A DNA stretch of 64,000 bases from Hypoxylon rubiginosum (Eukaryota > Ascomycota > Sordariomycetes > Xylariales > Hypoxylaceae), in the NCBI GenBank assembly GCA_902806565.1, contig CADCXA010000003.1:1-64000 (forward strand), read 5' to 3'. The translations under genes and the position numbers were made by a program. Of this stretch, positions 45,753 to 56,886 are shown one piece after another. Position 1 is the first letter of the stretch. Each line of letters begins with the position of its first letter. The notes beneath the pieces are model-generated. The model saw only the letters and a list, made by a program, of their open reading frames with translations. It did not search any database and had not been told where the DNA came from.

Positions 45753-47080
45753 CTATCCCTTAACTGTCCTCACAGCGTCGTCTAGAGCTCTAGCAAAATA
45801 CGTGACGTTGCTTTCATTGAGACCCGCTATGGAAATTCTAGACGTGTCGGCCATGTAAACGTGATGTTTTTCTGCTTAGGGTTAGCGATGGGAAGAAATG
45901 TTTGACGCCTTGGCCTGCTCACTTTCGAGATATGCAACTTGTGAAGGGCTAATCCCAGTGTACCCAAACATGCCAGTCTGGTTGATCAGATGCGACCAGT
46001 CCCCAGGCGTCTGAAGACTCATCAACTCGTTGAATAGCCTGTGTCGCATTGACTTGATACGCCCGGACATGGTGATGAGATCCTTGGACCACTGCTCCGC
46101 GATCGCGGGTGTGCTTAAGACGGTAGCGGCAATTCTCGCTCCGTACGCTGGCGGGTTCGACACCGTGGCCCTCTGTACGTTCTCGAAAATTGAAGACATG
46201 ATGCGTGCCGTCTCCGCGGACCGTGTAACAAAGGAGACAAGACCGATCCGTTCACCATAGAGGCCCATACTCTTGGCGAAAGACAAGCAGATTGATGCTT
46301 CCAGTTTCAGGACATCCACAAAAAGTCGGATTGCCCAGGCATCCTCGTCGACTGATCCGGAGTTGAAGCCTAAATAAGCCGAGTCAAAGATAGGGAATAT
46401 GCCCTTTTCCTGTACTAATTTCCCAATTTGCTTCCATTGGTCGCGCGATGGATCGCAACCTGTCGGATTATGTGCACAAGCATGCAAAACTACGGCCGAG
46501 GTTGAGTCAGCTTCCCTGAGGCCGTTCATGTAGCTCTCAAAGTCGAAAGCACCGTCCTTATAGTAAGGTACGGATACGACTTGAAACCCGAGCGAGCTAA
46601 ATAGCAAGTGATGATTAGACCACGTCGGTTCAGTAATATATACCGTAGTGATCCTAGCATCTGCTTTCTTCAAGGCAAGCCCGGCAAGTAATAGTGCACC
46701 CGTACCCGATAATGCTTGACATGTTGCAACCTACACTCAATCAATAATTTGAAAAGATGCTAACCCGTGACTCTTTTACTTACTCGACCGTCCTCGTGCG
46801 CTTCAGTTCCGCGGAGAGCTAGTCTCACGGCTTCGTCTCGAAACGATTTCAAACCAGCAATGGGTAGATACTCGTGGCCGCAGTCACCAATCTCCTCTTT
46901 TGCCATACGGACAGATGGCAAAACCCACGGCTGGCCATTTTCATCGCGATAGGTCCCCTGACCTAGGTTGACCTTGTCACGATTCGAATCTGCTAGATAT
47001 CTTCTCGTTACGTCGAAAATAGCATCGGGTGGGACAAATTCGGCGTTATGAAAAAGCGAGTTCTGCTTCGTAGAGGACAT
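45753..47080 (-). CDS. Aspartate-aminotransferase-like PLP enzyme
   Basis: Three exons (47080-46784, 46730-45923, 45871-45753) with introns of 53 and 51 bp give 407 aa. An upstream in-frame ATG at 47101 would add seven residues. It is class I aminotransferase. VNLGQGTYRDENGQPWVLPS is the substrate-side N-terminal segment, TTVYITEPTWSNHHLLF and VLHACAHNPTGCDPSRDQW contact PLP, and SICLSFAKSMGLYGERIGLV carries the PLP lysine. MADTSRISIAGLNESNV, found only after the last intron, carries the conserved C-terminal arginine that binds the distal carboxylate. Dicarboxylic amino acids are therefore the expected substrates: glutamate, aspartate or 4-hydroxyglutamate. No mitochondrial presequence is evident. 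The position between an oxoprolinase and a DapA-type aldolase suggests it deaminates the product of ring opening. Confidence 0.92.
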
Positions 47081-47543
47081 GATGTTGGCGCCGGGTAGCA
47101 AGCAGGCTGATTCTATGAGATAATGTTAGGGAGACTGTTGACGAGATGTGAACTACCAAATTGGGTTTTCTACGGCATAGCTTGAGTTCTTCACCACAAC
47201 ATCATTCAGGGGTCGCATACCTACCCTAAGGTACCTACCAAGATACCTGAGCCATCTAGGCAGTGACTACTGCACATAGCCGCGACTAATTCTCGGCCCT
47301 AGTTCGAGCGGGAGGAGCCCCTTGTCCACCTTCGCGCTATTATCATAGTATATTACCAAATTGGGCAAGACTAGGGGTCGCCCGAGCGAAACCGGATAGG
47401 GAAGAAGGATCCACCACCGTGATAATTGATCTTTATAGAGTATTATATCTAGTATATGGCCTTATGGTTGCATGAAATACTAGAGTATCGATATTTCTAT
47501 CTGCATTTTGCAACCCTTTACAATTATCTAAACTCTTATCGTC
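47081..47543. promoter_or_regulatory. Divergent promoter of aminotransferase and aldolase
   Basis: GGGAGGAGCCCCTT near 47310-47323 holds the GGAGGAG half-site of the cluster motif with a degraded second arm. CTAAGGTACCTACC lies at 47225. Both genes start from this 460-bp region. Confidence 0.5.
47311..47322. promoter_or_regulatory. Cluster palindrome 2 (half-site), between aminotransferase and aldolase
   Basis: GGAGGAG followed by CCCCT. One arm is perfect and the other is degraded. It is the weakest of the set and is listed because of its position. Confidence 0.4.
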
Positions 47544-48537
47544 ATGGCTCCAGCTTGTCCCCCTCGCGGAATCTATGCGCCAGTGGTGGCTTTCTTTTTC
47601 GAAGATGAGACCTTGGATATTGAGTCGCTGAAGACTCATATCACTCGTCTTGCTGAAGCTGGTGTAGCTGGACTGGTTATCCAAGGCTCTAATGGAGAGG
47701 CACCACATCTACTCCACTCCGAAAGGAAAGAGGTCATCTCCACCGCGGCAGCTATCCTGAAAGAAAAGGGAAAGCCTGAAGCTGTTATCATTGCTGGTTG
47801 CGGTGCCCAAAGTACTCGTGAGACCATCCAGCTCTGTCATGAAGCTCAAGAGGCGGGTGCGGACTATGCCCTCGTCTTAAGCCCAAGCTATTGGGGTGGG
47901 TCTGCTTCAATGTTATTTTACCGGTGCTTGATTCTAATGCGCGTAAATAGTTGGGGCAATGCAACCGCCTACCATTCAGAAGTTCTTTACCGACGTGGCA
48001 ACTGCGTCTCCTATTCCAATCCTGCTATATAACTTCCCGGCAGTGACTGGGGGTATTGACCTCGATTCTGATCTCATAGCGAGTCTTGCGTCCTCCAATC
48101 CAACCAAGATCGTAGGGTGCAAGTTGACTTGCGGAAATCTGGGAAAATTACACCGCGTCGCTCACGACAAGCGAATCAAGACACCATTTGCCGCATTTGC
48201 CGGAAAGTCTGAGTTTTTCCTTCATGGATTGGTGGCTGGCTCACACGGACTCATCGGCGCAGCTGTGAATTTTGTTCCCAAAGTGCATGTGAAGTTGCTG
48301 GAACATTACGATGCGGGAAATCTGGCGGCTGCACAAGAACTGCAAACACAGCTGAGCGAGACAGATTGGATTCTTGTAAGGTCAGGGGTATCTGGATTGA
48401 AAGCATCTTTAGAAAAGTACTACCAATATGGAAGTGGGAGAAGTAGACGCCCTCTTAACCCGGTGCAGAGTAGCGTCTTTTCGGGGGAGAAGAATGTCAT
48501 CTTACAACAAATAGTCGAATTAGAGAAATCCCTATAA
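47544..48537 (+). CDS. DapA/HOGA-type pyruvate aldolase
   Basis: Two exons (47544-47895, 47951-48537) with one 55-bp intron give 312 aa. The TIM-barrel family signatures are present: GIYAPVVAFFFEDETLDIES, AGVAGLVIQGSNGEAPHL (substrate carboxylate loop), PIPILLYNFPAVTGG (catalytic Tyr) and PTKIVGCKLTCGNLGKL, in which Lys forms the Schiff base. Fungal relatives include 4-hydroxy-2-oxoglutarate aldolase-like enzymes and L-threo-3-deoxyhexulosonate aldolases, both of which release pyruvate. Next to a 5-oxoprolinase and an aspartate-type aminotransferase, 4-hydroxy-2-oxoglutarate to pyruvate plus glyoxylate is the most attractive assignment (inference). The C-terminus is slightly unusual (a run SGRSRRPLNPVQ). 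Confidence 0.9.
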
Positions 48538-48760
48538 GTCCTCTAGACTTAGGTTCATCGAAGCTTTAATAGACCTTCATCTTCCAACCGAAGCGAATAT
48601 TAGAGCCTGAAATCGATTATAAGGTGAGAGGCGGATGGTAAGGTACCTGTATAAGTAGTTTGCTAGTACCTTGGGTACGTAGACACAGTTTACAGCTTAT
48701 TCCAAGACACAGTAATTCTAGAGAAATGAGTGATTGAACTAGCTGCTATATACAACACCT

Positions 48761-49882
48761 TTAGGACAACTTGCTGACCTGGTTCACGAAATCCAGTACT
48801 GTCTCCTGAAAAGTCCTGAACTTGACAGCAGGGAAATCTTCTTCTACCGGTTTCCTATCTACATGAATGTGTGTTTTTACCTCCTGCACTCCGGACGATA
48901 TCTTGCCCTGTAATGACGGGAATGCTTCGTTCATGGTTTCCGACGCCATCTGGTACGTGAAAGGCTCTGGAGCAACCGGAACATATCGTTTACCGCCGCA
49001 AGGTTTATTTTCGAGCGATTGGACATGTATCTCAGCCAAGTCCCTCACGTCTATCCAGAAATTGAAACGACAGGGCGGCAGCGCCACGGACGGACCGCTT
49101 GAGGCAACTTTCCATAATAGCCGGTTAGATTCATTAAGATCTTGGATCGACGACGGGGCCTTGGCTAATGGACCGAAGACCATAGAGGGACACAAGGTCA
49201 CAAGATCGAACTGGGGTTTCTTCTCTTCAACGAATTTCCAAGCTTCTTGCTCTGCTATCGTCTTAGATCCCCGGTACGCATCTTGAGGAGTTGCAGTAGG
49301 AGCCGCAGCTTCTTTGAACGTGATGGGGTTCCAGTCTTTAGATGAATATACCCACGGCACGCTCTCTTCTCTGGCCATGTCAAGTACTGCACCGAATGAT
49401 GATGTTAAGACCACCCTCTTCACACCAGATTGCGCAGCTGCTTCAAGTACAGAGCGAACACCCTGGATTGCCGGCAATATGAGATCTTTCTCATAGTCGT
49501 CGACATCGTATTTCAGGGGCTTGGGATCAGATATTAATTGGATTTAGTCTCAAAGAATCTATAGAGCCTCTGAACTCACACTTGCAATATGGATAATCCC
49601 ATCGATATCTCTGACTGCATCATCGAAAACGCCCGGAGTACTGAGATCGTCTATGAAGAAGAATTCTAGCTGAGAGGCAAATTCTGACCTTGCAGCTAAG
49701 AAAAGGTCTGCTTTCTGTTTTGATCGAGCAACAGCCCGAACCTTGATCCCCCTGCCCAAGAGGTTGTCAACCACATGAGACCCAACCAAGCCTGTGGCTC
49801 CGGTAACTAGGACGTGACTACGTAACAAGTTAACTTCTACTGCCTATCGTGGAAGGGTATACTATGCTCACCGTGCTCCCAT
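48761..49882 (-). CDS. NAD(P)-dependent epimerase / dihydroflavonol-reductase-like (extended SDR)
   Basis: Three exons (49882-49872, 49817-49580, 49519-48761) with introns of 54 and 60 bp give 335 aa. The first exon encodes only MGAR and splits the arginine codon. HVLVTGATGLVGSHVVDNLL is the cofactor motif, GIIHIASPLKYDVDD is rebuilt by splicing, KRVVLTSSFGAVLD supplies the Ser strand and DAYRGSKTIAEQEAW supplies Tyr-x-x-x-Lys. The family contains yeast Gre2-type aldehyde/ketone reductases. It probably reduces an aldehyde or keto acid produced in the pathway. It is divergent from the first GST, with the best cluster palindrome between them. Confidence 0.9.
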
Positions 49883-50509
49883 TTCGAATATTGTGCGATA
49901 ATCTATTTTCAAAGTGTGTATACTGAGATCGGTTCTTGCGGGCTACTCTATTCACTTCTTTGAGCGGTCCTGGTTCAATTTTCCTGTAGTCTATACGTTA
50001 GCGGCCACCTCGGCAATCTCGCCGAGACCGAGAATGTTCGTTAGGCCAAGCCGGACTATGTGGAGTAGAGGCGGACTACTTCTAGACTGGTCAACAGTGG
50101 AGCTTCATAGGTAGACTTGAGCTGGAGGAGCTCCTCCCACCTCTTTCGATAATCTCACCTATCAACGACGAGTAAGGATACAGGCCAATTTTTCGTGGTG
50201 TCGCTATCATCGTAACCTTAACGATGGCAACGAATGGGATTATATTGTGTGAATGATACGTAATCTCGAAGGAGCTCTCAAACCGTTCAAGCCGGCACAT
50301 ACACTCGCCGCCGTTCATCGGCGCTGAGCCATGGCGCAATTGAGCTCCTCATAAAGTAATCACCCGAGTTCATCAAGTACATTCTACTTCCTTTGGATCA
50401 TTTACCTACCTATTCGTAAACCCCCATCGATGAGGGATTCCTACATCGCCTCTCATCTTTCTGTATACATCTGACTGAACATACTCTTGAAAAGAAGCAA
50501 ATATTCAAT
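49883..50509. promoter_or_regulatory. Divergent promoter of the epimerase/reductase and GST-1
   Basis: Carries the perfect palindrome GGAGGAGCTCCTCC at 50124-50137, plus partial copies GGAGCTC near 50270 and GAGCTCCTC near 50342. No coding sequence is recognised. Confidence 0.7.
50124..50137. promoter_or_regulatory. Cluster palindrome 3 (perfect)
   Basis: GGAGGAGCTCCTCC, a 14-base perfect palindrome, 242 bases upstream of the epimerase start and about 370 upstream of GST-1. Confidence 0.75.
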
Positions 50510-51314
50510 ATGTCGTTCGGAAAGCTTTACACGTACCCCAAGGCGCCTCGCTCGACGATGGTTCTATTCGTCGCCGAGTATAACAAGTTGGATGTTGAGA
50601 TATGTAACGCTTTTCCTATCAAGGTTTATACCGAGAAGGGTGGCGTTGGCGATGAGTACTTCTCCAAGTTCCACACGGGGAAGGTACCTGCCCTGGAGAC
50701 AGCAGATGGATTCTGCGTCTATGAGAGCATAGCGGTGGCTTGGTTCTGTAGGAACCCCTGAGCATCCAATCCCTTAGTACACGAGCATTCTAACAAAGCG
50801 AGCAGTGGCAAAACAAGATCCCAACACTAAGCTTATCGGGGCTAATCTCAAAGAAGAGACTACAGTTCTCCGGTGGGCGTCATTCACCAACTATGAGCTT
50901 CTACCACCGATCATGGCCTGGATCAACCCAATTACCGGCCGGGCACCATCCAGCCCAGAAATCTTGGTGAAGCTAGAAGAGGGCTGTGAACTCACCATCC
51001 GCGCAGTGGAGAAAGAGATCAAGGGGAAGCAGTACCTTGTAGGCGACTACTTAACTCTGGCAGACTTGTTTGTTGTCTCTGGTCTAGCAAGAGGTTATCA
51101 ATACGTACGTACAGGTTTATATCCATCACTTTGAGTTATATCTAACTTGCACCCGTAGGTCTTCACGAAGAGTTGGGCAGAGAAGCACCCCATTGTACAT
51201 GATTATTATATGCGGGTCAGAAACGATCCGCAAGGAATATTCGACCGCATACTGGGGAAACAGGTTATTCGGGATGAGGCCGGTGGCACATACCCCGACT
51301 ATGACGGCCTATGA
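50510..51314 (+). CDS. Glutathione S-transferase, eEF1B-gamma-like (GST-1)
   Basis: Three exons (50510-50747, 50806-51104, 51159-51314) give 230 aa. The first acceptor is a tandem GAGCAG, so 50803 could be used instead and would add one residue. The thioredoxin-like N-domain runs MSFGKLYTYPKAPRST to FHTGKVPALETADGFCVYES, with the Val-Pro and Glu-Ser glutathione contacts. The helical C-domain has KQYLVGDYLTLADLFVVSGL, the N-capping box typical of GSTs resembling the elongation factor 1B gamma N-terminus. It is about 60% identical by eye to GST-2 at 62.3 kb but lacks two of its introns. It likely conjugates or isomerises a reactive intermediate of the cluster pathway (inference). Confidence 0.92.
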
Positions 51315-51639
51315 AACCCGTCAGGAGGAGGTAGTTACTAGCAACTTATCTAGCGAAAGATATAGCGTGGTTCTAATTTCTTACCTAAATTTACATGCTA
51401 GGCCAGTTGTCACTTTTGCTGTTGATGAACCTTCAATAGGGGTTACATTATGAACCTCACGTAGTTCGGTGAAGCCGGTCTTCGTATGAAAATGCCTGGG
51501 AAACACGTAGATATAGATATGAAAGCTTCAACCACTAGCCATCTTCGTGGTTATACTGACGTTCCAATGATTCCAATCAGGGGACCAATGGCCCTGCCAA
51601 TGGTATTGGACTGGGGACATCAATCCCCAAATAAGCAGC
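51315..51639. other. Short intergenic, convergent 3' ends
   Basis: Lies between GST-1 and the C2H2 regulator, which end towards each other. No gene or operator seen. Confidence 0.5.
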
Positions 51640-54271
51640 TCAATTTACAAGCTCGGGATGGAGTAAGTTAATCTTGTCCCTTCCCTCTTCCCGGGTTTCG
51701 TTAAATACGGCAACTACCCACCCGCCCAGGGGCCAGATTGTTCTTGTAGTGAAAGTACGTTGCATCCATTCTAAGTATTTTGCCTCGGTAGCACTGATTG
51801 TCCCAAGTTCATCGAGGTACTTATTGCCATCGGCAGCTCCCGGTGAAGAACCACCTCCCATATTCAGAGCCTCTATCACTTTCGATAGAATAACCTGAGC
51901 CGATACGGAGTAGATACTTGGCATCCTTAAGTGCAGGATCTCGGAGCCAAGCATAAAAGGTTGCTCAAGTCCCAACACCATGAGACGCACTACGCGCCAA
52001 CCCATCATACACGCTTTGAAGCCAAGCATAGTAATAAATGGATCCTCGATACATGGTGTACCGTTCGTGACCCCCATCGAGTCTCTCGTCACAGAGCCTA
52101 TGGGAGGGGATGTTAACATCTTGATGATTGATTCCACATTGTCGACCACGCGCATTACGTCTCGATCCTCGTAAATGTCGCGGTGTACCTTTGCCCGTGG
52201 CTTTCCGAGCTCCCAAGCGGTTGAAATGGCTGTTGGCAAGCTATACTCTACAATACCACTCGTAAGTAGAGCATCTTGGTGAGTTAAAGAAATGGCGGTG
52301 TAGTGCCAGGCCATCCAAACAGGGTGCCAAAGGGCCGCGCCGATGTGATTATTAGTAGGATCACTGCCGACCACGATAGGCCAGGTAGCGGAGTCATGCC
52401 TAGGCATCAGCTCGGCTAGGTTATTGAGTGCCTGCATGATCGGAGCTCGGTTCGCTTCTGTGATGATAGATAGGCCGTGCCGTGTGTCGTCGCACCGAAT
52501 ATTATTGTACAGGAAGGTGCTCGCGAGGGTCAATTCGCGAGTCATCATTGATATTTGGATGACAAGCATAAGCGACGCAAACGAGGAGTACCAGAGTAGT
52601 CCGAGCGGGCGGGCGGTGGGATCGGGATTCATCAAATACATCAGAGTTTCGTAGAGGTCTCCTTGTGCAGGTCGAGGTTCACCATTTGCGTCAATGTCGT
52701 CTTCCTCATTGAAAGATAATTCCGGCGCTTGCACTAGAGCGTTCCAAGCGGTCGCCGAAGGAGCTGACCAAACATCGTCTCTACACGGTACTGTAGTAAT
52801 CAGAGTCAGTAATTGTTACGTGTTCTAAATGGTAAAAGAGACAGGTGGAGGCTTCATCTCCTCGGAATGAGGGGCTAATATGACGGTAGACACCAGGAGG
52901 GGACGTGATAGATGACAGATCACAATACTCACATTCGTACTTGACCTCGAGTGCAGTGAGCAATGGTCTTATATTGCAACAAATCGAAAGTTGGGCATCA
53001 AGGTAGTATAGACAGTAAATAGTACTATACGAGTCAGCAGTGGTCGATCAGATGTAAAATTTGCCTAGGTACTCACCGTTTTCTTGATTCGTTTTCAATA
53101 AAACGGTGCCAGGCATGCTCGGGCGAGGATGAGTTTGCCAAAAAGCTATCGACAGGGACACCCCTTTGACCTGGTGATGTCCCACTGCCACAACCTCCGG
53201 CCAAAGTTCCATCTTGTAGTAATTGATACTGTCTAGCAGAATCGATGATCCTACGATGGATTTTCATGGCGATAGGGAACAGATCATCGCGACAACTGTA
53301 CAAGGCATAATATGCCAAGATAATGTAAGCTTGTATAACCCATGTCTTCCGAAATCTCGAACGGTCTTGTTGAACCTGGCATTAACATTAGCTATGAGCA
53401 TATGCTGAAGATGGGAGAACCGAAATTACATATGTATCCAGAGACCTTAGGCCAGCCTCGAACAGAGCAGAGCTGATGTCCTGATTACATCTGGGTGAGT
53501 GGTACAAGGCACCAATACAAGCGACTGCTTGTAGTAGCGGTTCTTTGGCGGTGGCAGCATCAAACGTTGGTCGGTGAATTGCCGGAAAAGAAGGATAAAA
53601 CCTTTCAAAAAACGCGCCGATAAATTGAGGGAGTTTGAAAAGCCAAGAAATGTTTTGGGGCGTAAACATGTCGGATGTTGGAGCCGTACTCTAGGTAGAT
53701 ACAATATTGTTAGAATTGGACAAGTATAGGGGTCTATGGTCCCTTACAGCATCATCTCTGGGAAGGAGAGGCGAGTGTTGTTCGAATGTTGCCCCTGGAA
53801 TAGCTTGGGCAGAGGATAGGGGTCCCGAATGTCCTTGCCCCGGAGACATCTGCTCTGAGGGGTTAGGCCCAGCCGAAGGCAACTGCTCTGCCGTAACTTG
53901 TTGAGGATGACATTTTCTGATATGTCGTTTCCTTAGATCACTTTATGGTAAGTTAGCATAGGTTCAAGCCTCTTCTGGTTAATGATCACGGACCTTCTTG
54001 AGAAGCTCACATCGCACTGAGGGCACGGAAATGGTCTTCGGTTGGACTTTCTATGGACTTGACGTGTGTCAGAGCTGGATCGAACAATGCCTTGGATATG
54101 CCTTGGATATATCAATCATTTACCGGAAGCAGTATGTCGATTCAAATTCTCCTGGAGAGATGTTAGAAAGTGACAAACCAAGCCATGAATGAAGCGTACT
54201 TGTCTTGTAAAGCGACTTGGGCAAGCAGGACAGTAGAATGGCTTATTATTCTCAGTACTAGTGCTATCCAT
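51640..54271 (-). CDS. C2H2 zinc-finger plus fungal_trans transcription factor
   Basis: Eight exons (54271-54200, 54151-54124, 54057-53994, 53940-53748, 53690-53430, 53375-53077, 53024-52933, 52790-51640) give an open 719-aa frame. Introns are 48, 66, 53, 57, 54, 52 and 142 bp. Two classical fingers appear only after splicing: YCPACPSRFTRQENLNRH then TASVH, and FPCPQCDVSFSRSDLRKRH then IRKCH. A Pro/Ser-rich linker follows, then a fungal_trans-like domain (FERFYPSFPAIHRPTFDAA, ESRKRTIYCLYYLDAQLS, RPLLTALEVKYELPCRDDVW). C-terminal helices follow, including WPLGGWVVAVFNET. It lies in the middle of the 40-63 kb cluster and is the natural candidate for binding the GGAGGAGCTCCTCC sites, since C2H2 factors often bind AG-rich or CT-rich DNA. 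This is inference. Confidence 0.9.
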
Positions 54272-54913
54272 CTTTATGATATCGGTAGGTGCTTCTGGCG
54301 CCGCGAGGGGACTAGAAGCCCCCGTATAGCGAGAATAGAACTAGAACATGTATATATAGACACTACTGAATTGAATGCGACGATGGTGACGATAACGTGA
54401 TTGCAGTCAGGACCAGTAGTGAGGACAAGAAATAGAGGCGAGATAATGTGAGAATCATTAACTAAACAAGGATGCGGATATCGTGGGGTAAAGTTGTGGA
54501 GAAGACAGCGCCGTTGATACGAAGATAGTCTTAAGGGGGGACTAATGAGACTAAGCTGATAGCGGTTTACGTTACATAGATTAGGGGTAGGTAGTAGCTT
54601 ACATGACTACTATAATATTCAGTGAAGAAACCTCTGGCATACTTGCGTCGTCTTCTCTCCAAGGTAGGTAAGCAAGATATACACTTGGGACAGACTATGA
54701 TCTAATGACTTTGCAGGTCTACCTACGCAGGGACTGGAATTGAATCCATTACATTACCCCGCAATCGCCCTACAGTTTCGTTGGAGCCTTCTATTTGGGA
54801 GGTTGCTATATGTCATTGAACTGTAGGTAGGTCGGTGGGTGGTTTCATAGTCAGTTGGGAACAAGTGTGAAGATGAGATACCGAGCTAGGGCGTCAATTT
54901 GATCGGCAGCACT

Positions 54914-55058
54914 TGATAAGGCTTATCGATAGGCTACTAGGTCTGCTAGGTATGCTGACTAAATTTTGGCCAATGAGAATTCAGGAATTGGATAAAATCG
55001 TCAAGGCAAATTCCATTGGCTCAAATTAGTCAGCTTGGCCCACCGATAAGCCTTATCT
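54914..55058. mobile_element. MITE-like imperfect inverted repeat (about 145 bp)
   Basis: The left end reads GATAAGGCTTATCG then GCTGACTAAATTTTGGCCAA then TGAGAATT. The right end, read on the other strand, is GATAAGGCTTATCG then GCTGACTAATTTGAGCCAA then TGGAATT. The arms are about 55-60 bases with small gaps around a loop of about 25 bases (near CAGGAATTGGATAAAATCGTC). No coding capacity. It could be a miniature transposon or a regulatory hairpin. Each end also holds an inverted GATAAG pair (GATAAG-G/C-CTTATC), the consensus for fungal GATA factors. Confidence 0.7.
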
Positions 55059-55162
55059 ATGCGGCGGAGCGCGACGACGCGTTGAGAATGTACATATTCT
55101 CACTAGGGCTTAGCGGCTGCATACGTCCTCTCGGTTCCCCCACAGAATGACTAGCGGCAATG

Positions 55163-55176
55163 GGAGGAGCTCCTCC
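55163..55176. promoter_or_regulatory. Cluster palindrome 4 (perfect)
   Basis: GGAGGAGCTCCTCC, identical to the site at 50124. It lies 358 bases upstream of the dioxygenase start and about 890 upstream of the C2H2 regulator. Confidence 0.75.
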
Positions 55177-55533
55177 TCCGTCCTCACCTTTGAGATGCTT
55201 TGAACCATTATTGGAGCTCTTTGCAGTACGCGCGCCTTGGTTCAGTGTGGCTTCGGGGTGCAGGATGGGGTGCAGCAGCGAAGTCGCAAACGTATTCGAT
55301 CTTCGATCTCGATTCGTGCCAAGTCATGAAGGAATACCCCTTCTTAGGAAGCCGGAGGCTTCGTCACCCGTGTATATCTATTCGTTTAGGGTGTCTATTT
55401 TTGCCTCGATAAGATAGCAAGATACTTCAGCCGAAAGACGCAACTTCTCTTCTACCTATAATCCCAAGATAGGCTATCGTAGAACTGGTCTTCCAACCAA
55501 TAGTCATCACGCATAGTCGCCATCATAGTCGCC

Positions 55534-56886
55534 ATGTCTCTGCCTCCTTACACGCCGGCAGCGTCTACCAAGGAGCCCTGTAAGTAATTCACCTGCGTTC
55601 AGCAGAAATGTCTTCGTGTTACCAAAGCTAATACCAGTATCTAACTGTAGTGGACTATGTCAAGCTTGTCAACCTCGACCTTTCCAAGTTCGATGATCCA
55701 GTCGGACGTCAAGAGCTTGCTGAAGAACTCTACGAGGCTGCAACTGGATATGGTTTCTTAACGCTCACTAACCATGGCATCTCCGATGAGGTATTATTTG
55801 AATTCTATGTTTTGAACTAAAATGGAATGGTTCCTTACAAGACATTTTGTATTAACAGGTTTCAAGGTCTACAAGAGACAGATGCAGATTGCGAATGCAG
55901 TCTTGACTCTCCCTCCACAGGAGAAGGCCCCTTACGAGGGTAGGATTCCTAATCTCGAGCCCCTATTGTCCAGGCCGCTAATTTTTACAATAGTCACTCC
56001 CGAGGAAGATGCCCGAGGACTGTACGTTGGCTTCAAGCCGGCCGGCCCGCTTGGCCACAAGGGAGGCTTCCCCAAGCAACTCGACCATTACAATATCCTT
56101 GTCCACGATCCCAAGAACCGCCCCCACCCCGAGATCTTGCGACCTCACCTAGAAGAGACCCACGAGGTCATGCATTTCATCCGAAACAATATTCTAAAGA
56201 AGTTACTCACCTTGATGGCGATGATTCTACAAGTTCCCGAGGAAGTGGTGCAGTCTACGCACGCACCGGGTGGTTCCAAGACAGAATACATTCGCTACAT
56301 GATGTGCGAGCCTCGTCCCAAGGAGGAGAGTGAGAAGTACCGTGATATTTTCCTCTCCGGCCACACCGACTGGGGCTCATGGACTTTCCTCTTCTCGCAG
56401 CCCATTGCTGCACTACAGGTCCTGGACCACACCGACGGTCAATACCGCTGGGTTGAGCATCAACCCAAGGGTCTAGTTGTCAACTTCGGCGAGGCTACAG
56501 AGCGCCTCACCGGCGGCCTGTTCAAGGCTACCATTCACAGAGTGGTTCAACCCCCTGTAGATCAACGCCAGCTTCGACGCATTGGTGTCATTTACTTCGC
56601 CCGCCCGGCCGATGACCGTGAACTAGTGCCAATCGAGGGATCTCCTCTCTTAGAGTCCTTGGGAGCCGACAAGCCCATAGATGACAGGATTTTCTGCATG
56701 GCTGACTACTTGGACGCTCGGAAGCATGGCTGGAAGCGCTTTGAATACGATATCGACAGACCCGCCGACTCCAAGAAGCACGCTGACTTCTTCGCTGGTG
56801 AATACCCAGATCCCGAAGGCCACAAAAGTTTAGGAAAGTTTGACAACGTTCCGAGAGACGTCTACGTCCCAACCTTGAAAGCTTGA
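55534..56886 (+). CDS. Fe(II)/2-oxoglutarate dioxygenase, isopenicillin-N-synthase-like
   Basis: Four exons (55534-55579, 55651-55790, 55867-55939, 55994-56886) give 383 aa. The N-terminal DIOX_N part has VKLVNLDLSKFDD and GYGFLTLTNHGISDE. The splice to VYKRQMQIANAVL uses a CAAG acceptor at 55866. The third intron (55940-55993) is 54 bp, a multiple of three and free of stops, so a retained form would still be translated. The C-terminal jelly roll has the iron ligands in LSGHTDWGSWTFLF (His-x-Asp) and FKATIHRVVQPP (His). RRIGVIYFARP supplies the likely 2OG-binding Arg, with Gly where RxS is usual. It probably hydroxylates or oxidatively modifies a pathway substrate. Confidence 0.9.

Larger units (their letters stand above)
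54272..55533. promoter_or_regulatory. Divergent promoter of the C2H2 regulator and the dioxygenase
   Basis: About 1.26 kb containing an inverted-repeat element at 54914-55058 and cluster palindrome 4 at 55163-55176. GTAGGTAGG and CCTAGGTA-like words are frequent. An 85-codon frame at 55160-55417 starts inside the palindrome and has no recognisable domain. Confidence 0.6.
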
